Under the pieces are notes generated by a model, which worked only from the letters and a program-made list of their open reading frames with translations, was not told the DNA's origin and ran no database searches. Below are positions 42,911 to 51,233 of a stretch of DNA of 64,000 nucleotides, piece after piece; the first letter of the stretch is position 1, and every line of letters begins with the position of its first letter. The DNA is from CAVRUD01 sp963849635 (GTDB lineage: Bacteria; Chloroflexota; Chloroflexia; Thermomicrobiales; UBA6265). The stretch covers positions 248,001-312,000 of the forward strand of contig CAWKIA010000030.1 of the NCBI GenBank assembly GCA_963849635.1, written 5' to 3'. The translations under genes and the position numbers were made by a program.

Positions 42911-45307
42911 ATGGCCTCTCTCGCGCGTCAAGCCTTTCCAACAATCCACGTTCCGGCAGTGAATCTGCCTCGACCAAGCCTGCGTGGTGTCGGGATCGGC
43001 GCGACTGCGGTCTTCGGGGTTCTGCTCGCCGACGCGATGATCAACGACCAGACGCGGTTCGACGTCGAGTCGATGAAGGCGATCCAGTCGATCAACTTCC
43101 CCGGCATCGATACTGCCATCAGTTTCCTGGAGGTCCTGACCGATTCCAGCGGCGCGGTCGCGCTCTGGATGGCGGCGATGGTCCTGCTTCTCAGCCTGCG
43201 CTGGTGGCTGCCGGCGGCCGCGATGTCCCTGCTCCCGGTCGGCGGCGTGATCAACTACGCCATCGGCGAGATGCTGGTCGAGCGCACCCGCCCGCACCTC
43301 GACGAGTTGACTCGCGTCAGCTCCAACTATGAAGAGCGCTCCTTCCCGAGCGGCCATGTCCAGGGCGCCGTGATGCTCTGGGGTCTGGCCTTCGTGATCG
43401 CGGGGCGGATCGCCTTCGCCCCGCTCCGGTACGCGGTTCGCGGTCTGAGCGTGGGCATCCTGGCAACCATCGGCGTCGCCCGGGTTTGGGACGGCGCGCA
43501 CTGGCCGACCGACGTCCTCGCCGCCTACGCCCTGGGCGCGATGATGATCGTCCCGATCGTTGCGGTCTACCGCAAGCTGGACGCGCTCGATCTGGCTGAG
43601 GGCCGGCTGCCGCTGATCAAGGCCGCCTACATGCCGCACGACGAGAGTGTCCCGCACGCTCACGCTCTGACCAGCCTGGTCCGCTTCAACGGCGAGACGG
43701 TCTCGAAGGTCTACGCTCCCGGCATCCTGCCCCGCGCGATCTACTTCGCGGCGTTCCAGGCAGCCTTCCCGTACATGAACAACAAGCTGGCCCTGCGGGC
43801 CGCGGTTGCCCGGCGCAACCTGGCCGGTCTCCTGACCGAGTACTGGTACGGTGAGAACCACGTTGCCAAGGCGGTCGGAATCGAGACGGTCGAAGGACGC
43901 ACGGCCCTGGTGGGAGCGTTCGTCACCGGCCACGAGCCGACCGACAAAGTCGCCGCGAAGGCCTTCCTCCGCGACCTGCGTGATCGCTTCGATGAGGCCG
44001 GCCTGCCGACCTGGCAGATCGATCCGCGCCAGCCGCGGGCGGTCGACAACATCCTCGAGACGGCGGATGGCCGCTACATGGTCGTCGACCTCGAATCCGG
44101 ACTGGTCTCACCGCTCGCCTCGCGGCGTACGTGGGGCCGGGCAATCGCCCGGAGCAAGGTCCCCTTCTTCGACGAGGTCTTCTACGACGTGACCCGCGCC
44201 TACGTCGCTCAGGAAGAGACCGCGATGCGGGCCAAGATGGGCGATGCCCGGTTCGAGGAACTGGTCGCGACGCTGGACGAGGCTGAGGCCGAGACTGTCG
44301 CCTGGCAGAAGAGCGAGCCGCGCCTCTGGAGCAAGCTGGCCAAGGTCGTGACGGTGATGGTTCAGGTCCACAAATGGCCGGCCCGCACCCGAGCGATGCT
44401 CCAGGGCAGCCAGGAGAAGGGCACTGCCTGGACCGAGAACTCCGTCGCCATCTGGGAGCGTGAGGGCAGGATCACGGCCGATGAGGCAGTCATGCTGCGC
44501 GGTCAGATCGCGGAGCCGACCTTCCAGGCGATGCTGCCTTACCTGGGTGCGCACTTCGTGATTAGCATCCCGCTCCGCTTCCCCCTCGGCAGCATCGTCC
44601 GCCCGATCATGGTGGCCGGCGCGCTGGGAGTGGCAACGATCCGGTTCTTCCGTGGTCAGATCGACCGCGAGACCTTCAAGGTGCAGGCGAGCATCCACTC
44701 ACCCCTGGTGATGATCCTCTCGGGCGTCCCGGGCTTCGGCTCCTTCGCCTACCTGGCCGCGAAGCCGGTTCGCGCCAACCGCCTCCTGCTCCGGGCTGTG
44801 ACCGACAGCGCGATGCAGAAGGCCCCGAAGAATCTCTACGAGCGCAGCGGCATCCGGCGCTTCATCGCCCGACCGGTAGGCAGCGCGGCGCCGGTGGCTG
44901 GGACCGAGATCACCATGGTCGACGTCCCGGCCGCAATCCCGGCTCTGCCGCGCACCTCGCGGACACCCGCTACCCCGGTCGCGCCAGCCTTCCCTGCCTT
45001 CGCCTCGGCGTTGGCGACCTGGTCGAATGATGCACGCATTCCGGCACTGGCCGCATCGGCAACTCCTGCCGCGGCGATCGGGACGGATCCAACACCCACT
45101 TACTCCGCGACGAGCTGGTACATGAAGCGGGAGAAATCCCGGCCGGCGGATCGCTTGAAGCTCCAAACTGGCCTCGCCGGACTCACCGCCATGGTGGGCC
45201 TGACGGACGCCGCAAGCTGGGCCAACGCCTGGCCCTTGACACCATCGGGTCCGACCGCAATCAGGGCGGACCCGACCGAAGAGCAACCAGCTCCCTTCGC
45301 CGCCTGA
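42911..45307 (+). CDS. PAP2-family phosphatase fused to a kinase-like and a C-terminal membrane region
   Basis: 798 residues; AGGAG before ATG 42911 sets the start. Residues 25-220 are a PAP2 integral-membrane phosphatase: motif 1 MLVERTRP (the usual Lys seven residues before Arg127 is Glu120), motif 2 SFPSGH at 145-149, motif 3 ARVWDGAHWPTD with His197 and Asp201. Residues 250-430 resemble a degenerate kinase fold: LVRFNGETVSKVYAPG (candidate Lys266) and VDNILETADGRYMVVDLESG (catalytic and DFG-like region). Residues 520-660 hold hydrophobic helices (IHSPLVMILSGVPGFGSFAY). A disordered Ala/Thr/Pro tail ends it. It may act on prenyl or lipid phosphates at the membrane. Kinase-like call is tentative. 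Confidence 0.8.
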   Translation: MASLARQAFPTIHVPAVNLPRPSLRGVGIGATAVFGVLLADAMINDQTRFDVESMKAIQSINFPGIDTAISFLEVLTDSSGAVALWMAAMVLLLSLRWWLPAAAMSLLPVGGVINYAIGEMLVERTRPHLDELTRVSSNYEERSFPSGHVQGAVMLWGLAFVIAGRIAFAPLRYAVRGLSVGILATIGVARVWDGAHWPTDVLAAYALGAMMIVPIVAVYRKLDALDLAEGRLPLIKAAYMPHDESVPHAHALTSLVRFNGETVSKVYAPGILPRAIYFAAFQAAFPYMNNKLALRAAVARRNLAGLLTEYWYGENHVAKAVGIETVEGRTALVGAFVTGHEPTDKVAAKAFLRDLRDRFDEAGLPTWQIDPRQPRAVDNILETADGRYMVVDLESGLVSPLASRRTWGRAIARSKVPFFDEVFYDVTRAYVAQEETAMRAKMGDARFEELVATLDEAEAETVAWQKSEPRLWSKLAKVVTVMVQVHKWPARTRAMLQGSQEKGTAWTENSVAIWEREGRITADEAVMLRGQIAEPTFQAMLPYLGAHFVISIPLRFPLGSIVRPIMVAGALGVATIRFFRGQIDRETFKVQASIHSPLVMILSGVPGFGSFAYLAAKPVRANRLLLRAVTDSAMQKAPKNLYERSGIRRFIARPVGSAAPVAGTEITMVDVPAAIPALPRTSRTPATPVAPAFPAFASALATWSNDARIPALAASATPAAAIGTDPTPTYSATSWYMKREKSRPADRLKLQTGLAGLTAMVGLTDAASWANAWPLTPSGPTAIRADPTEEQPAPFAA

Positions 45308-45370
45308 TCCAGCCAATATGGCGGCGACATCTCCAATTTCCCATTCCCCACCTCCCCCTCTCAAGTACAG

Positions 45371-45407
45371 CGGCCGCCCTGGATTCCGGGGCGGCCGTTG
45401 TTGTTTT
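45371..45407 (+). terminator. Intrinsic terminator after the PAP2 fusion gene
   Basis: CGGCCGCCC/GGGCGGCCG stem with a 9-base loop, followed by TTGTTGTTTT. Confidence 0.8.
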
Positions 45408-45598
45408 CAGCAGAAAGATCAGCATAACCAGGGAAGCTTCAGCCCGGGGCTGAAAGACTCCGGGCCAGCTCCACGAGCCGGCTGAAGACCGGCTGGTAGA
45501 TGGACGGGCAGCTTTTCGGTTGTCTATGGCCGGTCATTCATGTAGGGTCGCTACCAGGGGCAAAGTGGGAGTCGGACAATGCACGAAAGGCTGCGGGA

Positions 45599-46090
45599 AT
45601 GGCGAGGAGCGAACTCACAATTGAACAGACGCTGACGTTGCTCGCCGAGGCGCCGCGACGGATTGCGGAGTTCACTGGAAGGTTGTCTCCGGTGCAGCTC
45701 CGGTCGCGGCCCGCCTCGGACGAGTGGTCGATCAACGACATCCTTGCCCATCTTCGCTCCTGCTCGGACATGTGGGGCGGCGGTATCGCGACGATTCTCT
45801 CTGAGGATCGGCCGACATTTCGAGCGATTAATCCCACCACCTGGATCCTGCAGACAGACTACCCCGATCTGGAGTTCCGTCCCTCGTTCATGTCCTTCGC
45901 CGAACAGCGTGCCGACCTCGTGGTGACGCTCACGGCACTCTCCCCCAAAGACTGGGAGCGGTCAGGAACCGTGACCGGCGCAGGCGCACCGCTGGAGCGA
46001 ACGATCCGATCATTCGCCGAGCGCCTGGTTATCCATGAGCGGTCGCACATCAAGCAGATCGAGCGGGTGGCGGTGGTAGTGCGCAGGTAG
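45599..46090 (+). CDS. DinB family protein
   Basis: 163 residues, four-helix bundle of the DinB/YfiT superfamily. The metal-binding His residues are in DEWSINDILAHLRSCSDMWG and near the end in VIHERSHIKQIERVAVV. Strand-free, with FRPSFMSFAEQRADLVVTLT in between. Starting at ATG 45599 gives MARSELTIEQTLTLLAEAP, the usual N-terminal helix. Members are thiol S-transferases or of unknown role; no target can be named. No operon partner. Confidence 0.85.
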   Translation: MARSELTIEQTLTLLAEAPRRIAEFTGRLSPVQLRSRPASDEWSINDILAHLRSCSDMWGGGIATILSEDRPTFRAINPTTWILQTDYPDLEFRPSFMSFAEQRADLVVTLTALSPKDWERSGTVTGAGAPLERTIRSFAERLVIHERSHIKQIERVAVVVRR

Positions 46091-46234
46091 GGGCGTGACA
46101 TGACGCCGTGTGGGCTCGGCCCGTTACTCGTCCGTGCGGCGTTGGCGGCGCTTGGGTCTCCGCATAGCGGTCGCGGCGCGGTAGTCGACTCGGACGAGGC
46201 GAGGATCGTGGCCCCTCCGTGTCCAGGAGGAGCG

Positions 46235-46717
46235 TCACGCCCGCACGCCGATGCGGCCGACGGCGCCAGTTAGACCGACACATCCGATGCACCCAACGCA
46301 GCCCTTGCAGTTCACGCAGCCGATGCAGCCAATGCAACCCGCACAGCCGACGTTGGCCAGGCCGCCGAGAATGCCGGCCGAGCCTACGACGCCGATGCTT
46401 AACGCGACGCCCGCGCTGCCGACGACCGCGGCGGAGCCGCCGACGCCGACGCTGGCGGTCACGCCCGCCGTGCCGACGACACCCGCGGAGCCGATGACAC
46501 CGGCCGAATCGACCACTCCTGACGCGCCGACGACCCCCGCTGCGCCGGTCACGCCGGCCGAGCCTACGACCCCTGAGGAGTCGGTGACCGCCGCCGAGCG
46601 CCAGACACGCGCCTCGCCGTTTGGTGCAATTGAACTCGTCAACTCATCCCAGCGCTGGTTGTCGGGGTGGTCGAACGCCTGGCGGATTCTCTTCTTGACG
46701 ATCGTGCCGCGGCCCAT
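46235..46717 (-). CDS. Hexapeptide-repeat protein with a C-terminal triplet-Cys ladder
   Basis: 160 residues from ATG 46717, preceded by GGAGGAG. The first 50 residues are a normal soluble segment (RGTIVKKRIRQAFDHPDNQR, WDELTSSIAPNGEARVW). The next 105 residues are a near-perfect six-residue repeat: GVVGSA, GVTGAA, GVVGAS, GVVDSA, GVIGSA, GVVGTA and so on, about 18 units. In the last units the small residue becomes Cys every third position (VGCAGCIGCIGCVNCKGCVG, then CIGC), giving eight Cys in a ladder. The pattern suggests a solenoid, possibly a beta-helix, with a metal-binding or disulfide edge. The opposite strand also has a long open frame because of the repeat, but it is Pro/Thr monotonous and lacks a start site. 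Confidence 0.7.
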   Translation of the reverse strand: MGRGTIVKKRIRQAFDHPDNQRWDELTSSIAPNGEARVWRSAAVTDSSGVVGSAGVTGAAGVVGASGVVDSAGVIGSAGVVGTAGVTASVGVGGSAAVVGSAGVALSIGVVGSAGILGGLANVGCAGCIGCIGCVNCKGCVGCIGCVGLTGAVGRIGVRA

Positions 46718-46746
46718 CAGGAGCTCCTCCAGGGTGTGCAATACGC

Positions 46747-46965
46747 TTGGACGAGACGGTTGCGGTTGCCTCTCTCAAAGCATGCAGGTGCGTGGATGGC
46801 TTTGCGGTCGATGTCGGCGAACCCCCTTGCCACCCCGGCCATCTCGGTCGAATCGCCGCAGGGGCGACATGCTACGCAGTTGCCACCCCGAATGCAAGCA
46901 CGTGCGCAGCCTCATTCGGCGAGATTAGCGCCTCTGCGAGGCGCATGAGCCGGTCCAGAGGGTAA
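46747..46965 (+). CDS. Possible small Cys-containing protein
   Basis: 72 codons from a TTG, divergent from the hexapeptide-repeat gene. The reading DETVAVASLKACRCVDGFAV DVGEPPCHPGHLGRIAAGAT CYAV has five Cys and balanced composition. No strong ribosome-binding site; no family recognised. Could be chance. Confidence 0.3.
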   Translation: MDETVAVASLKACRCVDGFAVDVGEPPCHPGHLGRIAAGATCYAVATPNASTCAASFGEISASARRMSRSRG

Positions 46966-46994
46966 TGCCGACCCTGGCCGAGCGTGTCGGATGG

Positions 46995-47588
46995 TTAGAT
47001 CCCGTGGAAGAGCAGGTCAACCACCTCGTCGGCCAGGGTCTCGGCGGGGGGTGACTCCCGGCCGAGGACTTTGTCGAACCGCCATGCCCGGACCTCGCCC
47101 ATGGCGAGAATCATGAACAGGCGCGCGGCGACCTCCGGCGGAGTCCGCGAGAAGGCTCCGTCAGCGGCTGCGGCATGAAAGGCCGGCACAATTTCGGACG
47201 TGAGATCTGCCTTGGTGTGGTCGTGGTCGATCGTACCGGCGTGGATTCTCGGCGCGATGTGATGTTGGAAATCATTGAACAGGCGGGTGACGTCGCCCTT
47301 GGTCGAATCCAGGGCGAAAATCACAGCCGCGCGTAGCCGGTCCGGGAACGGCGTGTCACCGCCGAGGCATGAGATAAACCCGGCGAGCAGTCGATCGACC
47401 TCGCGGTTGAAGACCTGAAGGAAGAGGTCGTCCTTGTTCTTGAAGTGGTAGTAGGGCGCTCCCTTGGTCATGCCGGCCGCCTCGGCGATCTCCTGCATGG
47501 AGACCTCGGCGTAGGAGCGCTGGACGAAGAGATCGTAGGCGACGTCGAGTAAGGCTTCTTTGCCCGGGGTGGTGGTTCTGGCGGTCAT
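46995..47588 (-). CDS. TetR/AcrR family transcriptional regulator
   Basis: 197 residues: GKEALLDVAYDLFVQRSYAE VSMQEIAEAAGMTKGAPYYH FKNKDDLFLQVFNREVDRLL is the HTH, followed by a helical effector domain with RLFNDFQHHIAPRIH. It is divergent from the MMPL transporter gene, the classic layout for a repressor controlling an efflux pump. The shared 217-bp region has a good promoter pointing to the transporter. Ligand unknown. Confidence 0.92.
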   Translation of the reverse strand: MTARTTTPGKEALLDVAYDLFVQRSYAEVSMQEIAEAAGMTKGAPYYHFKNKDDLFLQVFNREVDRLLAGFISCLGGDTPFPDRLRAAVIFALDSTKGDVTRLFNDFQHHIAPRIHAGTIDHDHTKADLTSEIVPAFHAAAADGAFSRTPPEVAARLFMILAMGEVRAWRFDKVLGRESPPAETLADEVVDLLFHGI

Positions 47589-47688
47589 CGGTCGGTCCTT
47601 TAGCGGGTGTTAGTGGGCGGCGTCGCGTCATTCTCGCAGGTGCAACGGCGGCTGATCGGGCCGGTATCGAGGGATCATCGCACATCGC

Positions 47689-47735
47689 TTGACTATTTTG
47701 CTTTGCATGATAATATACTGAGTGAGTGGTTAGTA
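47689..47735 (+). promoter_or_regulatory. Promoter of the MMPL gene with possible operator
   Basis: TTGACT at 47689-47694 and TAATAT at 47711-47716 (16-base spacer). An imperfect palindrome ATACT...AGTAT spans from the -10 into the next 15 bases and could bind the divergent TetR protein. The palindrome is weak (about 6 of 11 pairs). Confidence 0.5.
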
Positions 47736-47805
47736 TGTCAATGGTGACCCCACGATCCTTCGTCCTGGTTGGACACCCACCTATCGCTTTGGAGGAACAT
47801 TTCCG

Positions 47806-50034
47806 ATGGCTTCGTCCCATCCGGCTGCTCGCGCCGCTCTTAGGCGAGGCGGGCCGCTCATTCGCTGGGCCCGCTTCGCCGCCGAGCACCCCGGTAAGGT
47901 GTTGCTTGGCTGGGTTGTCGCCCTCGCTCTCCTCATCGGCGTCATGGCCGCCTGGGGCGGCGAGTTCGCCGACTCCTTCACGATTCCCGGCACCGAGTCG
48001 CAGGACGCTGTCGACCTCCTGCAAGAGCGCTTCCCCTCCCAGGCCGGGGATACCGCCCAGATCGTCTTCCAGTCCGACGCGGGCGTAACTGATCCTGTCG
48101 TGCAGGCCAGGATCGACGGGTTCCTGGCCGAGGCAGCTGCGCTGCCCGAGGTCGTCAGCGTCTCATCTCCGTACACCAGTGACGGCGTATCCCCGGACGG
48201 CACCATCGCCTATTCAACGGTCCAGTACGCGGTCGCAGGCAGTGATGTCGCGCCCGAGAGCTTCGACGCCCTGACGAACCTGATCGACTCCTCCGATGAC
48301 GACGGCCTGCGGATCGAGGCGGGCGGATCCGTCATCACCTCGAACGAGATTGCGCCGCCGGGCGAGTCCGAGTTGATCGGCATCGCGGCCGCCGTCATCA
48401 TCCTGCTCCTGACCTTCGGGTCCGTCGTGGCGATGGGCTTGCCGATCGTTACCGCCCTGATCGGCGTCGGCATCGGCTTCATCTTTACCGCGATCTCGGC
48501 CGCCTTCCTCGACATGGCTACCCTGACGACGGCCTTCACCTCGATGATCGGCCTTGGAGTCGGCATCGACTACGCCCTTTTCGTCGTCACTCGCTTCCGT
48601 GAGGGGCGAGCGGCCGGAATGAGTGTCCCCGCGGCGGTCGTTCAGGCGGTCGATACAGCGGGACGGGCGGTGATGTTCGCCGGCACGATCGTGATGATTG
48701 CCCTACTTGGGCTGTTCGCGGTCGGCATCCCGTTCGTCGCCAACCTGGGTGTGGCTGGTGCCCTGGTGGTCTTTGCCAGCGTCCTGGTTGCCGTCGGCCT
48801 GATGCCCGCCCTGCTGGGTCTCCTGGGGACTTCAATCGATCGCTGGCGCTTGCCGGTGGGCAAGCACGTTGAGGTCGATCGCACCGTCGGTTCCCGCCTG
48901 ACCCGCACGATCCAGAAGAAGCCGCTGGCGTGGCTGGGCGGTGGGCTGATTGTGACGTTGCTGCTCGCATCGCCGGTCCTCGATGTTCAGCTCGGCTCGT
49001 CCGACTCCGGCAATAACCCCGAGGAATTCCGCTCCCGGCGCGCCTACGACCTGCTTGCTGAAGGGTTTGGACCCGGATTCAATGGCCCGCTGGTGGTGAC
49101 CTTCGAACGGGAAGGCGGGCTCGATCAGGCGACCCTGGACAATCTTTCCGCCGCTATCTCTGGAACCGAGGGCGTCGTCTTTACCTCACCGGCGCAGGCC
49201 AACGAGGCGGGCGACACAGCGGTGATGCAGGTCATCCCGTCGACGTCACCACAGGACATCAAGACCGAAGAGCTGATCTCTACCCTGCGCGATGACGTGA
49301 TTCCGCAGGCATTGGTTGGCTCGGGCACCCACGCGTATGTCGGTGGCGCGACGGCGACCTTCGTCGACCTAGGCGTCAAGATCTCGGAGCGTCTGCCAAT
49401 CTTCATCCTGGTCGTGATCGGACTAAGCGTCGTCGTCCTGATGGCCGTCTTCCGTTCAGTCTTGATCCCGCTCAAGGCGGCAATCCTCAATCTACTCTCG
49501 TTTGGGGCGGCCTACGGCGTCCTGGTCGCGGTCTTCCAATGGGGCTGGGCGCAAGATGCCCTGGGGATCGCCCGGACAGGCCCGATCGAATCCTTCCTGC
49601 CGATGATGCTCTTCGCGATCCTCTTTGGCCTCTCGATGGACTACGAGGTCTTCCTGGTCTCCCGCATCCGCGAGGCCTACCTGCACGACGGCAACACCCA
49701 CACGGCCCTGCCGCACGGCATCGGCGCGACGGGCAGGGTGATCATGGCGGCCGGCGGGATCATGGTCTCGGTCTTCCTGGCCTTCTTCCTCGACGACGGC
49801 CGGGTGATCAAGGAGTTCGGCCTGGGTCTGGCGACCGCGATCTTCGTCGACGTGGCCATTGTCCGCTTCATCATGGTCCCGGCGACGATGGAACTCCTGG
49901 GCAAGTGGAACTGGTGGTTCCCGGCCTGGCTCGACCGCATCATCCCCCGCCTCGACATCGAGGGTGGGCATGCGGTGCCGGCGGCGAAGCCTGCTCCGGT
50001 TACGGTCGCTCCAGGCGCGCTTCCCGCCGATTAG
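47806..50034 (+). CDS. MMPL-family RND transporter
   Basis: 742 residues, two repeated halves of a periplasm-facing domain plus six membrane helices each. Helix-associated signatures are GLGVGIDYALFVVTRFRE in the first half and FGLSMDYEVFLVSRIRE in the second, the functionally important Asp-Tyr pairs of MmpL proteins. The start follows GGAGGA. Family members export lipids or drugs using the proton gradient. Control by the divergent TetR at 46995 is likely from layout. A perfect hairpin follows the stop. Confidence 0.93.
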   Translation: MASSHPAARAALRRGGPLIRWARFAAEHPGKVLLGWVVALALLIGVMAAWGGEFADSFTIPGTESQDAVDLLQERFPSQAGDTAQIVFQSDAGVTDPVVQARIDGFLAEAAALPEVVSVSSPYTSDGVSPDGTIAYSTVQYAVAGSDVAPESFDALTNLIDSSDDDGLRIEAGGSVITSNEIAPPGESELIGIAAAVIILLLTFGSVVAMGLPIVTALIGVGIGFIFTAISAAFLDMATLTTAFTSMIGLGVGIDYALFVVTRFREGRAAGMSVPAAVVQAVDTAGRAVMFAGTIVMIALLGLFAVGIPFVANLGVAGALVVFASVLVAVGLMPALLGLLGTSIDRWRLPVGKHVEVDRTVGSRLTRTIQKKPLAWLGGGLIVTLLLASPVLDVQLGSSDSGNNPEEFRSRRAYDLLAEGFGPGFNGPLVVTFEREGGLDQATLDNLSAAISGTEGVVFTSPAQANEAGDTAVMQVIPSTSPQDIKTEELISTLRDDVIPQALVGSGTHAYVGGATATFVDLGVKISERLPIFILVVIGLSVVVLMAVFRSVLIPLKAAILNLLSFGAAYGVLVAVFQWGWAQDALGIARTGPIESFLPMMLFAILFGLSMDYEVFLVSRIREAYLHDGNTHTALPHGIGATGRVIMAAGGIMVSVFLAFFLDDGRVIKEFGLGLATAIFVDVAIVRFIMVPATMELLGKWNWWFPAWLDRIIPRLDIEGGHAVPAAKPAPVTVAPGALPAD

Positions 50035-50054
50035 ACACGCACGTTCGTACGTTC

Positions 50055-50089
50055 GAGAACGCGGCGCCCTGCTAGGGCGCCGCGTTCTC
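50055..50089. terminator. GC-rich hairpin between convergent genes
   Basis: Perfect 16-bp stem GAGAACGCGGCGCCCT/AGGGCGCCGCGTTCTC, 3-base loop, between the MMPL stop and the convergent LLM stop. No T-run, so bidirectional or Rho-assisted. Confidence 0.6.
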
Positions 50090-50136
50090 GTGTACACCGA
50101 TCTGGAGATCCTTGGGCTGTGCTCAACGTCCTCAAG

Positions 50137-51054
50137 TTATCCCAGCTGCGGGATCACCTCAGCGGCGAGAATCTCGAGGCCGGGGATGTCGTCCAGGTCG
50201 AGCCATTGGCCCTGGACGCGGGAGACGCCGGCGCTTTCCAGGGCGCCGAGTTGGTCGACAATCTCGTTCGGGGTGCCGATGACGGCTCCGCGGCCGGCCA
50301 GCTCAGCCCGGTCGCGGCCCTTGAGCTTGGTCGTGATCTGGGCGTCGTCCTTGCCGACGATGACCCGGGTCATGAGGGTGCGCTTGACGTCACCGGGATT
50401 GCGGCCCCGAGCGGAGAGCAGTCCGTCGAGGGTGGCGTTGAGGTCGACGAAGCGGTCGCGGGTCGCCCCGACCGCGTTCCATTCGTCGGCGTAGCGGGCG
50501 ACCAGGGGCAGGGTCCGTTTTGGCCCATTGCCGCCGATCACGATCGGAGGGTGGCCGGCCTGGGCCGGGCGGGGAAGCAGGAGCGCATCCTTCAGGGTGA
50601 AGAACCGGCCCGAGAAGTCCACGGGATCGTTCGAGCGGAGGAGGAGTGAGACGACCTCCAGGGCCTCCTGCAGACGGGTGAATCGCTCGTCCAGATCTCC
50701 CAGGGCGAAGCCGTAACTCGTGTGCTCACGGTCTTGCCATCCTGCCCCAAGGCCGAGTCGCATCCGCCCGCCGGAGAGATCGGAGATGGCGGCGGCGGTC
50801 CAGGCGGAGGTGACGGGATTGGCGAATGAGACCGGCGAGACGAGTTGCCCGAACTCGATTCGGCTGGTGGTGCAGGCGAGGTAGGTGAGGGAGGCCCACA
50901 GATCGAGGGCATCGGTGTGAGGTCCCTCCGGATTGGTGAAATGGTGGGACCGGAAGAGGCCGGCAAAACCGCCGTCTTCCGCCATGGTCGCCAGCCTGCG
51001 CCAGCGCTCCCAGGTGAGTCCGTCCTGCCCTTCGATCATGATCGCCAGTTCCAC
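50137..51054 (-). CDS. LLM-class F420-dependent-type oxidoreductase
   Basis: 305 residues from GTG 51054, which has AAGGAA upstream; an ATG at 51114 would add 20 unrelated residues. TIM-barrel signatures are ELAIMIEGQDGLTWERWRRL, FAGLFRSHHFTNPEGPHTDA, EFGQLVSPVSFANPVTSAWT, GGRMRLGLGAGWQDREHTSY and PPIVIGGNGPKRTLPLVARY. Belongs to the same superfamily as the gene at 40420, but it is clearly a different subgroup. Cofactor F420 or FMN; substrate unknown. Confidence 0.9.
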   Translation of the reverse strand: MELAIMIEGQDGLTWERWRRLATMAEDGGFAGLFRSHHFTNPEGPHTDALDLWASLTYLACTTSRIEFGQLVSPVSFANPVTSAWTAAAISDLSGGRMRLGLGAGWQDREHTSYGFALGDLDERFTRLQEALEVVSLLLRSNDPVDFSGRFFTLKDALLLPRPAQAGHPPIVIGGNGPKRTLPLVARYADEWNAVGATRDRFVDLNATLDGLLSARGRNPGDVKRTLMTRVIVGKDDAQITTKLKGRDRAELAGRGAVIGTPNEIVDQLGALESAGVSRVQGQWLDLDDIPGLEILAAEVIPQLG

Positions 51055-51233
51055 GCAGCAGTTCCTTCCGGTGATGCGGCGTTGCAGACGCCGCAGGGTA
51101 ACCAGGTTGTCCATTCGTATCCTATCGCCTCAGAGGAGCGAGCGGGCAGCCGGTTGCTCGGAGCGACCTGCGGCACCGACACCGCAGTTGGTGCCACCGG
51201 CAGCGAGTCCCGTGGGATGCCGACGCTCTACTA

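Noticed and set aside
42818..43933. 371-codon minus-strand frame opposite the PAP2 gene
   Set aside because: Antisense shadow; PAP2 motifs on the plus strand are clear.
46251..46928. Long plus-strand frame rich in Pro/Thr/Ala opposite the hexapeptide-repeat gene
   Set aside because: It mirrors the GVVGSA repeat on the other strand, has monotonous TPAEPTTP composition and no ribosome-binding site. The minus strand has GGAGGAG and a normal soluble N-terminus.
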